Assembly (NCBI RefSeq): GCF_949628215.1
Contig: NC_134311.1
Location: forward strand, 12,090,582-12,154,581
Length of the DNA: 64,000 bases
Reading direction: 5' to 3'
Origin: Phalacrocorax aristotelis
Taxonomy: Eukaryota > Chordata > Aves > Suliformes > Phalacrocoracidae
Positions 1 through 11,479 of the stretch are shown piece after piece. How positions within the stretch are numbered: the stretch's first letter is position 1; each line of letters begins with the position of its first letter. The notes beneath the pieces are model-generated. The model was not told where the DNA came from, did no database searches, and saw nothing but the letters and a program-made list of their open reading frames with translations. A program made the translations under genes and the position numbers.

Positions 1-319
1 TAAAGGGAGACTATAGGAAAGGTGGGGAGAATCTCTTTAGCAAGGCCTGTTGTGACAGGACGAGGGGTAATGGTTTTGAACTGGAAGAGGATAGATTTGG
101 ACCAGACAAGGAAGAAATGATTTGCTATGAGTGTGGTGAAACAGGGGCACAGGTTGCCCACAGAGGTGGTAGATGCCCCACCCCTAGAGACATTCAGTGT
201 CAGGTTGGATGGGGCTCTGAGCAACCTGATCTAGTTGATGATGTTCCCGTTCACTGCAGAGGGATTGGACTAGATGACCTCTAAAGGTCTCTTCCAACCC
301 AAACCATTCTATGATTCTG
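1..319 (+). mobile_element. CR1 LINE 3' end, cut by the window edge
   Basis: This is the 3' terminal part of a CR1 non-LTR retrotransposon. It runs through the 3' untranslated region and stops at the CR1 tail CCATTCTATGATTCTG at about 303-319. It matches 6018-6338 with a single visible difference (A at the position that reads G near 6325), so both belong to a very young subfamily. The element continues left of the window, so its length and coding state are unknown. The flank after 319 is unrelated to the flank after 6338. Confidence 0.93.
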
Positions 320-1169
320 TTGACCACACTTGGCCCAATCCAAGTGCCCTATCATGTTCCAAGCACCAGACACATTATAAGTTTCAAACATGGAAACCAA
401 ACCGGGAAAATGTAACCATAAATCCATCTACCTCACCACTGTGAAAGTACAATAAATGAAGAAACTAGTTTGCAATTTGTAGTGAGGTAGAAAAGCAAAG
501 AGATGGAATCTATGAAAGTAAGCAGATTTTTGCTAAAGAAAAAAAAATGTTTCTTAAACACAAGACATATAGAGCTCTGTGCTACACTTCAGCTGTTAGA
601 CATATTTGAAATAGATAGACATGCAGGAGTATGACCATCTTTTATTATGCAGGAAGGTTCAATCAATTATATCTAGGGTGACACTTTCATTTTCAGTTAA
701 CGAAAAAAATATTTCAAAAGACGCTTCTGTTGGTTTTGCTTTTGATTGTTTTTTACACTTAATCTACAGGTTTTGTAATCAATGCAAACATTTTCCCCTG
801 GAAACCCTAGGAATTCCCAAGGAAATTTCTCTGGGAATTTTGGAGTCCACAAGAAGAAACACAGACATAAAAGTAAATTTTGAACCTTGAATAATTTCAG
901 TTGGATTTCAATGTAGCCACATATTTTTGGGATATTGACAGGTCTGTGCTTCAGTGTTTGAGGTAAGGCACTTGCCTATCTCTGTAAAACACCAGCTTGT
1001 AGGCAGGACTCCTTGCAGATGAGTTCTGCACTATATGAAAACAAGCTAAACAAGCTAAACTTCAACTCTGCTCCCACAAGGCTGACACTACAGACCCTGT
1101 CAGAATGACAGATCCTTCCCTAAGCTGGTTAACACCAGTTCAAAATTAGGCAGGCCCTTCTATAATATA

Positions 1170-1220
1170 TGTTAATTATGTTATGTTATGTTAATTATGT
1201 TATGTTATGTTATATATTAT
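1170..1220. repeat. (TTATG)n short tandem repeat
   Basis: Imperfect copies of TTATG, interrupted by TTAATTATG, cover about 50 bases. It is a simple microsatellite-like tract with no sign of function. Confidence 0.8.
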
Positions 1221-2595
1221 GTGGAGGAATACACAAGTATATACAAGAATCTAGAAATGTATCAAGGTGGGGAGGAACAGCATCACAGAGTATGAGTTGA
1301 CAAGGAGATGGGTTGCATCTCTTTATCAGTTTAGAACTGTAAAGTTACCATGGTGCCACCTTCAGGGAGATAACACATAGTTTTCTTGACTTATTTTTGT
1401 CAGTGAGAGATATGGCAGCATGGCACCAGGTTTGTGGTTTTTTTTTTGTTCCCACAGCCTTCTGCTTACAATAAAACTGTCATCAGAATTTGCAAAGCAA
1501 CCCAGAGCAACAGTTTAAACTTTATTCCCAGACAGCCTATTTATACTGCAAAACTGTGTCTGCCTGTATTTATAACTCATACAATAGCAAAAATAAATGA
1601 ATAAAAAATATAACAACTATTATATTTTGATTCCATGTTTTTATAAATACTTGAATCCATTCTTAGATATTTATACAGGAAGGAAAAGGCAGTAAATATC
1701 CTCAGTTTAAAGAAAAATACTGACAACAATATATATTATTATTTTTGAAATAAGATTACTTGAGCTTAAGTTACCCAAGAAGCAATAAAAATAGTGGTTT
1801 ACATTGGGCTGAATCTTTTCTAATGTCTTAAAAGAAAAGAATGTAATAATAGAAAGCTGTGCTTCTCTGCCAACAGAGGACTATTCTCCCGTCATTTTCT
1901 GCCAAACCGTTACAAAAGGATACCTCTCTGGTATGGAGTGAAGCATTCTAGAATATATAGAAGAGAGAGAGATTATATAGCCTTTATACCATCTATAAGC
2001 TATGTTGTCTCTTCTGCTGTTCACTTTTTTCCAAAAAAAGATGGAAAAATTAATACTATTGGAAAAATGCACAAAGGTTTCAGCCTTGAATAAGATTTCA
2101 TTATCACTTAACATTAGTGGTCTGTCAGTAGATTTATACCAAGAATTAATTTATTTTGAAAGACAAATATTACTACAGCAATGAGAATTTACAAATGGTT
2201 TTAAGCCAATCTGTGTCAAACATACGTAGCAACAAGAATGAGATGACAGTCAGTAGGCTTTCGAGACTACTCATGCAGAACTTAATCCTGTTAGAGGTAT
2301 GTGGTCTTCTGGTATAAACTTATTAGCAAGAAAGAAATGTTAGGTGCAGTAGTTTTTCTTCCATGGTGAAAGAAGACTCTAAACATAAAGAATTTCCTGA
2401 TTTTTTTTTGAGGGGAGAATTCACCTGCAAGTGAGATTAGAAAGATAAGCAACCTTGAAATACAGGATTTTCATTTACAGGAATGGACCCTGGAAGCAAT
2501 AACACTTACAGTATCTTTTTAAGAATCTAGAAGCAGATTTATTTAATTCAAAAGTGGCAGGACCAGAGATGCTTTCTGAATTCTTGTCAAGAATT

Positions 2596-2664
2596 TAAAA
2601 AACAAAACAAAAACAAACCAACCCCAAACAAACCTCCCCACACCCACCCCAAAAGAAAAAAAAG
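2596..2664. repeat. A/C-rich low-complexity tract
   Basis: Runs of AAAACA grade into CCCCA and then back to A-rich sequence, with almost no T or G on the plus strand. Confidence 0.75.
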
Positions 2665-4059
2665 ATAAGAGAAAGAGTGAATTCTCAGCCATTCTGTCAG
2701 TCTGGAAGGTCTAAATTTTTGCAGAGGGTGAGCCAAATGCCTTTTGATCAGGACTCACGTTTCCTGGTACTACCACCAAATTGTTATCTGGCTCTAGTCA
2801 AGCTATCTCACCTCAGCCTGTGCTAAAAATCCTGTTTTGTCCTTCTAGGCACTAAGCTTTCCCAGGTGAGGATTACTCTATACAAACAGTGTAAGGCTTC
2901 AACTCCATCTGAGGTGAAGATGTAGATCATTCTGTAATGCAATGTTCATCATTACTAGTAACAGAGAAAAGTTTTCGAAACAGGTAATTCACTGCCAGTT
3001 CAAAAGACGCAGAAGTGTGGTTCTGGGGGAAAAGAGCAGGCAGAGACGAGGCATATCCACAGACTGCAAGGGCCTGTGAGCAGCAGCTTGTCTCGGTATT
3101 TTATAAGCTTCTCTGTTACAACTACAGAACTGTTCTTAGTAGCTTAATGAGAAGACTTCTGCCTGTTAAAGCTAGCTATCACTATCAGTGATTTTGCAAT
3201 TATTCAGGCACCATATATCTTGAAACAACAGATGTCACTGGGTTCATTATAATGGGAAATATACTTCCAGTCTATTAAGTTTCATGTTACTGAAAGGATA
3301 TTTCAGTGCAGTTATATCAAACTTATTGAGTCTGCTCCACAAAACCACCTGTCAACATTTTTAGTTATATATAGTACTTTGATTTAAATCCAAGCACGGC
3401 TCCCATTTTTACTCTTCTCCATTTCCATCCATGTCTCATAGGTGTCACATAATGCTCTGCTTCAGTACTTTTTAATTTGGTCAGCAGGGATATTAATGCA
3501 AAAATGAGACAAGAATTAATTTTTAATCAGTAACAGTTTACTTCTGTGCTTGCCTCTCCTGAATTAAAACACTCTACACAACTAACACAGATAATTTTGC
3601 AAAAACATCTTTGTTGGGACTTGGACTGTGTTTTCAGTCAAAAGGCTTTTCTGAGAATGCATGTGATTACCAACCTATTCACTGTTTATCTTCTGCTTCA
3701 CAGCCTGGTTTCAATGTCCAACCTAGGCAGGCTTTTGTTAAGAATAAGAAAAGAAAACCCACAGCATTTTTGTACATGGGAAAACTAAATAAAACCATTA
3801 CTGTTATACAAGCCTGGGAAAAAAAGAATGTAAACCAATCCTTATCATTATATGGTTTAACTTTAAAGAATTTCCTTTATTCCTTAGAGTTACCAGGCCA
3901 AGCTTCTTCCAAAAATGTTTCACAGAGATCTCCCTAGTTGGATTCTTGTCTTCTACATCAGGCCTTCTCCAAAGTAATGCGGTAAGAAATATCACATTTT
4001 TCTACCATGATTCTATGAGTGTAAGTTAACTCCTGCATCTTCGTGTGTTGCTGTATTGC

Positions 4060-5034
4060 TTTTCATGGCAAGGTTTTGGTAGTGGGTGTGGGGCTGGGGG
4101 TGGGGGGTGGCTGCAGAGGTGGCTTTGATGAGAAGACACTAGAAACTGCCTTTATGTCCAATAGAACCAATGCCAACTGGCTCCCAGACAGACTCGCTGC
4201 TGGCCAAAGCTGAGCCAATCAATGACACTGGTAGTGCCTCTGTGATAACACACTTAAGAAAGGGTAAAAAAAAAAACTCTGTGCAGCAGCAGCTGGGTGA
4301 GAGGAGAAAACGTGAGAGAAACAACCATGCAGACATCAAAGTAATTGAAAAAGGAGGGAGAGGAGGTGGTCCAGGAGCCAGAGCAGAGATATCCCTGCCA
4401 GCCTACGGAGGTCCACGGAGGAGCAGGTATCCACATACAGCCCACAGGCAATCCCATGCTGAAGCAAGCTCCTGACAGAAATTGTGACCTTATGGAACAG
4501 AGCCCATGCAGGAGGAGATTTTCTGACAGGGCCTGTGGCGCCACAGAAGACCCACACTGGAATAGTTTGTGAAGAACTGCAGCCCGTGGGAAGAACCCAC
4601 ATAGGAGAAGTTAATGAAGAACTGTCTCTCATGGTGGGACTCCATACTGGAGCAGGGGAAGAGCATGAGGGGGAAAGAGAAGCAGAGAAAACACTTAATG
4701 AACTGACCACAACTCCTGGTCCCTCTTCCCCTGCATTTCTTGGCAGAAGGTGCTAGAGAAATCAAGAATGAAATTGCTCCCAGGAAGAAAGAAGGGGCAG
4801 GGTGAAAGGTGGTTTTAGATTTATTCTTATTTCTCATTATATTACTCTGATTTGCTTGGCAATAAACTAAATTAATTTCCCAAGTCAAGTCTGTTTGGCC
4901 CATGATGGTAATGGCTGAGTGATATCCCAGTCCTTACCTTGACCCATGACCATTTTGTTGTATTTTCTCTCCCTGTCCTGTTGGTGAGAGAGAGTTATAG
5001 AGCAACTGGCAATCAGCCAAGGTCAGCGCACTAA
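4060..5034 (+). mobile_element. ERVL-type solo LTR
   Basis: About 970 bases resemble the long LTR of avian ERVL-type endogenous retroviruses as I know them. It has a G-rich start, a purine-rich middle made of diverged repeats of a block ending in CCCAC-CTGGA-like words, a poly(A) signal AATAAA at 4861-4866, and a 3' part with ACCTTGACCCATGA followed by TTTCTCTCCCTGTCC. The middle is open on both strands over several hundred bases, which explains the overlapping open frames there. No retroviral coding sequence flanks it, so it is a solo LTR. The ends are approximate; I could not find a clear target duplication. Confidence 0.75.
4861..4866 (+). promoter_or_regulatory. LTR poly(A) signal
   Basis: AATAAA in the expected position of the solo LTR, about 170 bases before its 3' end. 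It supports plus-strand orientation of the LTR. Confidence 0.6.
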
Positions 5035-5365
5035 CAGTAGCACAGTCCAGTGTTTAGGTAATTGAACTATTGTCTTATTGTCTATTGGCTGGCTGCTAGA
5101 GCATCACCACTGCCCTGTAAAGGAAACTCAAAAATCCTGTTCTGGCTGGGTGGATTTTATCTGAACTTAAAACAAGTTGATTCTAAATGATAAATGTTCA
5201 GCTTTGGCCTTACATTTTTTTTTAAACTACTAGGCAGCTATGGAAAGGCTACGTATTCAGACAACTCAGTAGAAAATAGTTTTATATAGTGGAAGTTCAG
5301 AACTATCGATATACTGATATATTTCATACACATACATAGATATCGATATATTTATCAATATACAA
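5035..5365. other. Spacer with AT-rich repeat at a CR1 5' junction
   Basis: Non-coding DNA. The last 65 bases (about 5300-5365) are an AT-rich tract with repeated ATCGATATA-like words, ending at the 5' truncation point of the next CR1. Confidence 0.55.
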
Positions 5366-6303
5366 GTGATGTCCCTCAAGGTTCCGTACTGGGACCAGTA
5401 CTGTTTAATATTTTCATCAATTACGTAGACTGTGGGATCGAGTGCACCCTCAGCAGGTCTGCAGATGACACCAAGCTGAGCGGTGCAGTTGACACACCAG
5501 AAGGACAGGATGCCATCCAAAGAGACATGGACAAGCTGGAGAGGTGGGCCTGTGAGAACATTTTAAGGTTCAAAAAGGCCAAGTGCAACATCCTGAGCCT
5601 GGGTCGGGGCAACCCCCAATATCAGTACAGGCTGGGGGATGAAGGGATTGGGAGCGGGCTTGCAGAGAAGGACTTGGGGGTACTGGTGGATGAAAAGCTG
5701 GACATGAGCCAACAATGTGTGCTTGCTTCCCAGACAGCCAACCGTCTCCTAGGTTGCATCCCCAGCAGCGTGGCCAGCAGGTCGTGGGAGGTGATTCTGC
5801 TGCTCTGCTCTTGTGGGACCCCACCTGGAGTGCTGCATCCAGCTCTGGAGGCCTCAGCACAAGTAGGACGTGGTCCTGTTGGAGTGGGTCCAGAGGAAGC
5901 CACAAAAATGGTCCGAGGGCTGGAGCACGTCTCCTACAAGGACAGGCTGAGAGAGTTGGGGTTGTTCAACCTGGGGAAGAGAAGGCTGTGGGGAGACCCT
6001 ACTGTGGCCTTCCAGTACTTAAAGGGAGACTATAGGAAAGGTGGGGAGAATCTCTTTAGCAAGGCCTGTTGTGACAGGACGAGGGGTAATGGTTTTGAAC
6101 TGGAAGAGGATAGATTTGGACCAGACAAGGAAGAAATGATTTGCTATGAGTGTGGTGAAACAGGGGCACAGGTTGCCCACAGAGGTGGTAGATGCCCCAC
6201 CCCTAGAGACATTCAGTGTCAGGTTGGATGGGGCTCTGAGCAACCTGATCTAGTTGATGATGTTCCCGTTCACTGCAGAGGGATTGGACTAGATGACCTC
6301 TAA
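5366..6303 (+). pseudogene. CR1 ORF2 reverse transcriptase C-terminal fragment
   Basis: One frame stays open from the truncation point to 6303. It begins at the reverse transcriptase motif [15 protein letters not shown], followed by the catalytic-box region [11 protein letters not shown]. The usual residue before ADD in CR1 is Phe, so the box is altered to SADD. After this come the conserved thumb and C-terminal CR1 segments ([50 protein letters not shown]). The frame then runs on into the 3' region, where [16 protein letters not shown] is read from what is normally a different frame. The N-terminal endonuclease and most of the palm are missing, so it is a dead fragment. The first ATG is at 5527, but translation there would have no role for the element. 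Confidence 0.85.
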
Positions 6304-6338
6304 AGGTCTCTTCCAACCCAAACCGTTCTATGATTCTA
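5366..6338 (+). mobile_element. CR1 LINE, 5'-truncated, young
   Basis: A 973-base 3' fragment of CR1, beginning inside the reverse transcriptase region at the [12 protein letters not shown] motif and ending in the CR1 tail (CCGTTCTATGATTCT). The 5' truncation is typical of LINE insertion. It differs from the inverse copy at 15446-16417 at only a handful of positions and has no indel relative to it. The 74 bases after its tail also match that copy. Confidence 0.95.
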
Positions 6339-6412
6339 ATATATAGACCAGTAAATGAGAATAAGAAGACACATCCATTAATAAACTGAAATGTGGTGTA
6401 TTGTTAAAACAA

Positions 6413-6440
6413 CCTAAACCATTCTATGATTCTGTAATTC
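6413..6440 (+). mobile_element. Second CR1 3' tail remnant
   Basis: CCTAAACCATTCTATGATTCTG closely resembles the terminal bases of CR1 and lies directly after the shared flank of the inverted repeat. Only the tail is present, with no CR1 body before it. It may be an old CR1 end at the target site or a tail used for priming. Confidence 0.6.
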
Positions 6441-8070
6441 TACATTGATGAGGTCCATTGTCCAGCCAGGACTAATACTCCTAAACTGTCCTGGTGTGTT
6501 CTGCATGGGGCCAGCAGGCAGTATGGGTTCACTCATTATTCTTTCTGTGGAGCAGTGTAAGAAATACTTAATATGAAGATACAGTAAAAAAATATGGAAT
6601 ATGTCTTTTTCCGTTTTCTCTAAGAAAAAATTTTGGGAAGTGTTACATTTAACTAATATACAATGTGGACAAAACAGAGAGGGAGAGAATTAGGAAAAGT
6701 TTTCTCTTTCACTGCAATGTGAACATCAGTCAGGACATTCCAAATCCACTCTTGCTCCACTTGAGCACAGGTCTAAACTCTACCAGAAGGACACTCTGGA
6801 GGAGACTGAAGGAATGATTTGCTTTTCCTGTGCTTCAACTTTCAGATTTTCAACTAGGAAGACAGTATGATCTGTCTTCCTATCTTTAGGTTTTTATAGA
6901 ACTAAAAGAATTCAACTCAGTTTAATATATCCAGAAGCTGCATGAATACTAACTGATGCTGCTACTAATTATTTAATCTCCGTATGTCAGCTCATATGAA
7001 AGAAAGAAAGAAATTAAAACTTTTTCTTATTGCTTGGCAGTTGCTGTAAATGACAGCATGGACACCTCAGGGATTTTTTACTGAAAGCTATGCAGAAGTA
7101 TCTCTCACTTTTCCATATCTTCCCCTGTCTCTCCCCCACAAAGGTGATTGAACTCCAAAGAAGTGTGCATCAGAACTGGTCCTTTGTCTCTGCTTTCTCA
7201 GTCCTGCTGAAGTTGAAAAGACCAGGAGATACTCTGAAGAAGATACATTCGCTCTCACTTCAGCTGCTGCAAGATTACCACAGAACAGATAATTCAGGGT
7301 TCTAGAACACCTGAACAACTGTTCACCCCCAGCTGAACCTGGGAATTTTCCCTGTGGCAAAATGAGGAACTCGAGATCTCCCAGCTTAGTTGTACCTCTG
7401 TTTTAAATTCCTGTTTGAAACTTACTCAGCCCAGGTAACTGTGGCCATTGTAGTGATACTGAGTTCAAAAAGAACTTATGGTCCACTTCTAATTGGAGCA
7501 ACATAGCTAAGTCTGAAATACTTGGAAAACTTTCTGAACAGATAGAATTTGCTATATGTGATTAAATAGAAGGGAGTCTGGAGACACTGTATCCTTGAGT
7601 AGAATAAGTAAGGAAGATGTGCTAGAATAAACTAGTTTAGTATCAGTAAGAACTGTGTAATCAAGCAAAAACTGAGCATGCCCAAAGACTGAGTTCAACC
7701 AGTCGACACGGTGAGGAAGACTATCAATGACCTCTGGAGGACCCTGGAAGACCACCAATGAACACGAATGTGTATGTGTTAAGGACATTTACATATATTA
7801 ATGAGTTCCAGGAATAGTATGAATATGATAGTAATTTCCTAGAAGTCTAATGAATGTATCTATTTTGATTGCATATGACCCTTGTAGTCGAGCAACTTGG
7901 TGTACGTATCAGGTGGCGCGATCCACTGTGTACCTGGCACTGCAATAATGAATGACTGATTTCTAAAACTACAAATTCAGTTTTAGAGGGTTCTTATTTT
8001 TTTCCAAATTATGGTATCAGTTGCAGCTGTAAGAAAGGACCAGGCACAGGAAATAACTTCGGGATTTTTT
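6441..8070. other. Non-coding spacer, no gene seen
   Basis: AT-rich DNA with short open frames only. I see no recognisable repeat or coding exon. Confidence 0.55.
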
Positions 8071-8220
8071 TCCCCTTCCCTTCCCTTCCCTTCCCTTCCC
8101 TTCCCTTCCCTTCCCTTCCCTTCCCTTCCCTTCCCTTCCCTTCCCTTCCCTTCCCTTCCCTTCCCTTCCCTTCCCTTCCCTGCCCTGCCCTGCCCTGCCC
8201 TGCCCTGCCCTGCCCTGCCC
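8071..8220. repeat. Compound pentanucleotide array (TTCCC)21(TGCCC)8
   Basis: Twenty-one perfect TTCCC units (8076-8180) pass directly into eight perfect TGCCC units (8181-8220). The first block is pure pyrimidine on the plus strand and pure purine on the minus strand. Open frames across it on both strands simply translate the repeat and are not genes. Confidence 0.97.
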
Positions 8221-9879
8221 ACCACCACATTCCTCTTCCCTAAGAGTTCTTTCCTATGCTGAAAGGTGCTGCCCTCCTCTTTCCTCCCAGCTCAGCTGTT
8301 GAACCAAGTTTTTTTCTTGGAGACAAGCAAATACGAATTCCTACCAGCACATTCCCTGAATTCTTGCACAGAGCTGAGTCCCAGGAGTACTGCAAAAGTA
8401 CTCCATAGATGAGAACAATGCCCCAAGTAAAGCTGTGCATTAGAACAGAAAGGACAGAAAGACACAACTTTACACTTCTGTAAGTTGTCAAGTTTGCTGT
8501 ACCAGCACCATCACAATAACCCCTCAACAGTTTTTCTGCTTTTCTATGTCTTTCTGTAACCCCTGGTAGGGAAATTGGATTGACTAACTTGCTGAGGTCT
8601 TATAATGAGATTGCAACCCTGTTTGAAATTCCCTATAGCAGACTTTTGTTGATTGTCAATCTGTTGATCATGTTGAATACTCTCTCCCTCCGCTACAGCA
8701 TGTTTCAGGAAGGCAAACACTCCAAGAAGCAATGAGTCTGCTTTCTGTGATGAGCTTTGGAAACATGCTGCTAATTGCCATGGCTGTGATTCTCAGTTTG
8801 ACTGATAGCTCTAGGAATCAAAGCACTGTCTCTGGAGTTCACCATGATTTACAAGTGAGCTTTCATTCTGAGTCACCATGCCAACCATTAGTAGCATTTC
8901 TCACTAAATGCATAACACAGTCTACAAGCTTTTCAACCTTCATCATGTGTGGCTTGTAAATGGTTTGCAATACATTAATTTTAGTTTACCATAGAATACA
9001 GATTTCTTCCCCTCCTTTGTTCAGGCTAGGCACATATATATGAATTAAATGGGTACACAAAAATCATGGTATAGTACAGTGTCATTTGCATAGTGTAATT
9101 CCTCATGTGATTCAGTTATTATTTTTGTTGCTTTTACTGCATATGTGTTAGTTAAATCATGTATTATAACAGAAAAAAATTAAATTAAAATTTGGGCTAG
9201 TTTTGTCTTCAGAATATCACCTAAATGGCACTCAGGGTTTTTTTTCAAAGGCTTTCAAGACTGGAACCATTTCTATAAAACAAAATACACACAGCATGTC
9301 AAATATAAGAAAGGGAAGTTTTCTTATTAAAAAGATGGGTGTCCTTATGATGATAATTGAGAACAAAAATATTTGTATTTTTGTGAAGCTTACGGGGACT
9401 CTTTTGTCAACATCTTTTCTAGAAAATTATTATGTTTCCTAGTATGAAGTCCTAGCACTCACATAAATGTGTGTGGGGTTTGGGGTTATATGTGTATATC
9501 TATTGTGTATATGGGCTGTGTCTCTACATAAAACACACACTTCTTAGAGTACAGATGTTATTTAACAGAAATTTTTGTCAGAAAAGTATCATGTTGTAGT
9601 CCCCTTGAAAATAAGAATCTAATTTAAAAAATAAAATCAGTCTTCACCAATATCTTCAAGGCCTCTGTGCTTAGAAAAAAGGGTTTAAGGAGCAGAAGAA
9701 CCCGCAGAAGATAAGGTTGATTCAGAGGTTACCTACACAAACTCAGTCCATACAGTTCTGTGGGACTTGAGTGCTGCACCTGAGCAAGTTGGCTGGTGTG
9801 TTTTTAAGGCCATTGTGTAATATCTTTGAACGGCTGTGGAGATTAGTCGAGAATTTTTGCCTTGAGAAAGAAAAACATC
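8221..9879. other. Non-coding spacer with one small hydrophobic ORF
   Basis: AT-rich DNA. The only item of note is a 75-codon frame at 8732-8959 that starts like a secretory signal peptide; see that entry. No repeat family is recognised. Confidence 0.5.
8732..8959 (+). other. Unrecognised small ORF with signal-peptide-like start
   Basis: A 75-codon ATG frame. Residues 1-27 (MSLLSVMSFGNMLLIAMAVI...) have a hydrophobic core followed by polar residues, like a cleavable signal peptide. An NQS sequon follows. A possible splice donor (CAA before GTGAGC) lies at 8853, so the ORF could be read as a first coding exon ending there. I recognise no family and the feature could easily be chance. Confidence 0.15.
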
Positions 9880-10690
9880 ACACCCACTTTCAAAAAGGAC
9901 AAGAAAGGTGGGGAGCAGCCAGCCAGTCAGTTTGACTTTGTTCCCTGAGAAAGTCATGAAGTGGATCCTCTTGGGGAACATCTCTGGGCACATGAAGGAG
10001 AAGAAGGTGATGGGAACAATCAATGTGGTTTGAGCAGGAGTTGGTGCCTGACCAACCTTGTTGCTTTCAGTGATAAAATGCCTGGATTCTTGGATAAGTG
10101 GAGAAGAGGGGATGTCAGCTTCCAACAGTCTCCAGAATTTCATTCTATCCAAGCTGCAAGTTAGGGTGTCCATATGGGTGCCCTACCAGGTGGTTGAAGA
10201 GCTGGTTGGACAGTTGGACTCAGAGGTGGTAAGCACTAGGTTGTATCTGCCTGGAGGATGGTGCCTCGTGGAGTTCCACAGGCTATCTTCTATGGCCTGT
10301 CCTGTTTAACACCTCTATCTGTGACTTAGGGAGGTCACAAAGTGCACTCTGTCAGGTTTGCAGGTGGTGCCAAGGGCAGAGACCAAAGATGCCCGTGAGG
10401 ACAGGGCTACCATCTGGAAGGACTGGGATCGGTGGGAGGAAGGACCCAATGGGGCTCCCATCACCTGGGGTAAAAGTAATGGGCAGGCGGCCAGGGGCAG
10501 CTTTACAGAGAAGGTTCTGGGCCCTGGAGGGAAGTAAGCAGAGAAAGGCCTGGGAGGCTGGAAATAAGAGGATGGATTGACAATAGGGCCAGGGCCCAAA
10601 GAGTTTGTGCCATCTACCTCCTTGGAGGGTTTCCAGGCTATGCTGGATAAAGCATTGAGCAACCTGGTCTAACGCTGTGGCTGAGCTTGC
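9880..10690 (+). mobile_element. Old, decayed CR1 fragment
   Basis: Fragments of CR1 ORF2 can be followed across several frames. The bases at 10021-10110 correspond to the 'GRSCLTNLVAF-DKM' segment of the palm. GTTCCACAGGCTATC with CTGTCCTGTTTAACA at about 10270-10310 corresponds to 'VPQGS..GPVLFN'. A decayed FADD region follows. Many stops and indels break every frame, so this is much older than the other CR1 copies. Boundaries are approximate. Confidence 0.7.
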
Positions 10691-11448
10691 TCTGGGCAGG
10701 GGGTCGGAGTGTAGAGATTATGAATATGTCAGATAACTAGAAATACCACTTTATTTGGTAATTCATATGCCTTACAAGGGTAAAACTATGAACTTCCCCT
10801 TGAAAACTGTCTAAATGTTCTAAAATATGTGGTCCCTAGAAGATAGTTTTCCCTGTTTTATGGCAGCTGTTTTCCAAGCTTATACAGTAAAAAACATCTG
10901 GGAGAAAGGAAAAGAACTGAGATCTCAGTTACAAGTGACATTGAGCTAACAGAGGGAGCTGACACATATTTTCAAATCTCTCTGGGATCATGAATTGGAG
11001 AAAACTGGCTTATTTATTTATTTTTACAATGTATATGTTGACTGCTTAAAGCAACCTTTCTCAGTTGGCTGTGGTCCAGGTAACCTCTAAATAAATCAGT
11101 ATTGTGGGTGTTAAGAATGAATTTCACAGCGACAGAAAATCTCCCCAGACAATGAAGAGTCCTTGTCCTACCATTAGTCCAAAGTTCCTTTTTGGGGGGA
11201 GCCAGAAAACATTCATAACATAGGCACATAGGGTTGCCAGGTGGGATGTCTGAAAGGCATTGTAAGAATATCAGCTTTCAAAGCTGGGTCTATTTTTTTT
11301 TTTCTTTTTAACACTGTAAGTGCTCTGTGGAAGTAATGATATGATGAACAGATTTATCACTTCAAGAAATTCACAGTAAATAGATTGTCTTTTCTTTGTT
11401 TACTTCTAAAGCCGAAAGGAAACAATGATATTTAAATCAAGAACCAGA

Positions 11449-11479
<31 letters not shown>

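Larger units (their letters stand above)
320..4059. other. AT-rich non-coding DNA, no gene seen
   Basis: About 3.7 kb of AT-rich sequence with only short, unconvincing open frames. It contains two small low-complexity tracts, listed separately. I see no repeat family that I recognise and no coding exon. Confidence 0.6.
5366..6412 (+). repeat. Arm 1 of a 1,047-base inverted repeat
   Basis: The plus strand here matches the reverse complement of 15371-16417 base for base in length, with about half a dozen mismatches visible. It covers the CR1 fragment plus 74 bases of non-CR1 flank (6339-6412) containing CTAATATATAGACCA. The match ends at GTTAAAACAA, after which the two loci differ. Confidence 0.93.

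Noticed and set aside
2851..2867. 17-base segment between an acceptor-like CCTTCTAG and a GTGAGG donor
   Set aside because: Too short and weak, with a length not divisible by three and no coding signal. Chance is most likely.
4139..4903. Several overlapping open frames of 75-137 codons on both strands
   Set aside because: They lie inside the solo ERVL-type LTR, whose GC-rich repeated middle has few stops. No protein family is recognised.
5570..5905. Antisense frames of 90-111 codons opposite the CR1 reverse transcriptase (also at 15878-16213 and 24586-24969)
   Set aside because: They are shadows of the CR1 coding frame, repeated in every copy with the same sequence.
7983..8262. Open frames on both strands over the pentanucleotide array
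   Set aside because: They are translations of the TTCCC/TGCCC tandem repeat (GREGK and PSLPF patterns) and not genes.
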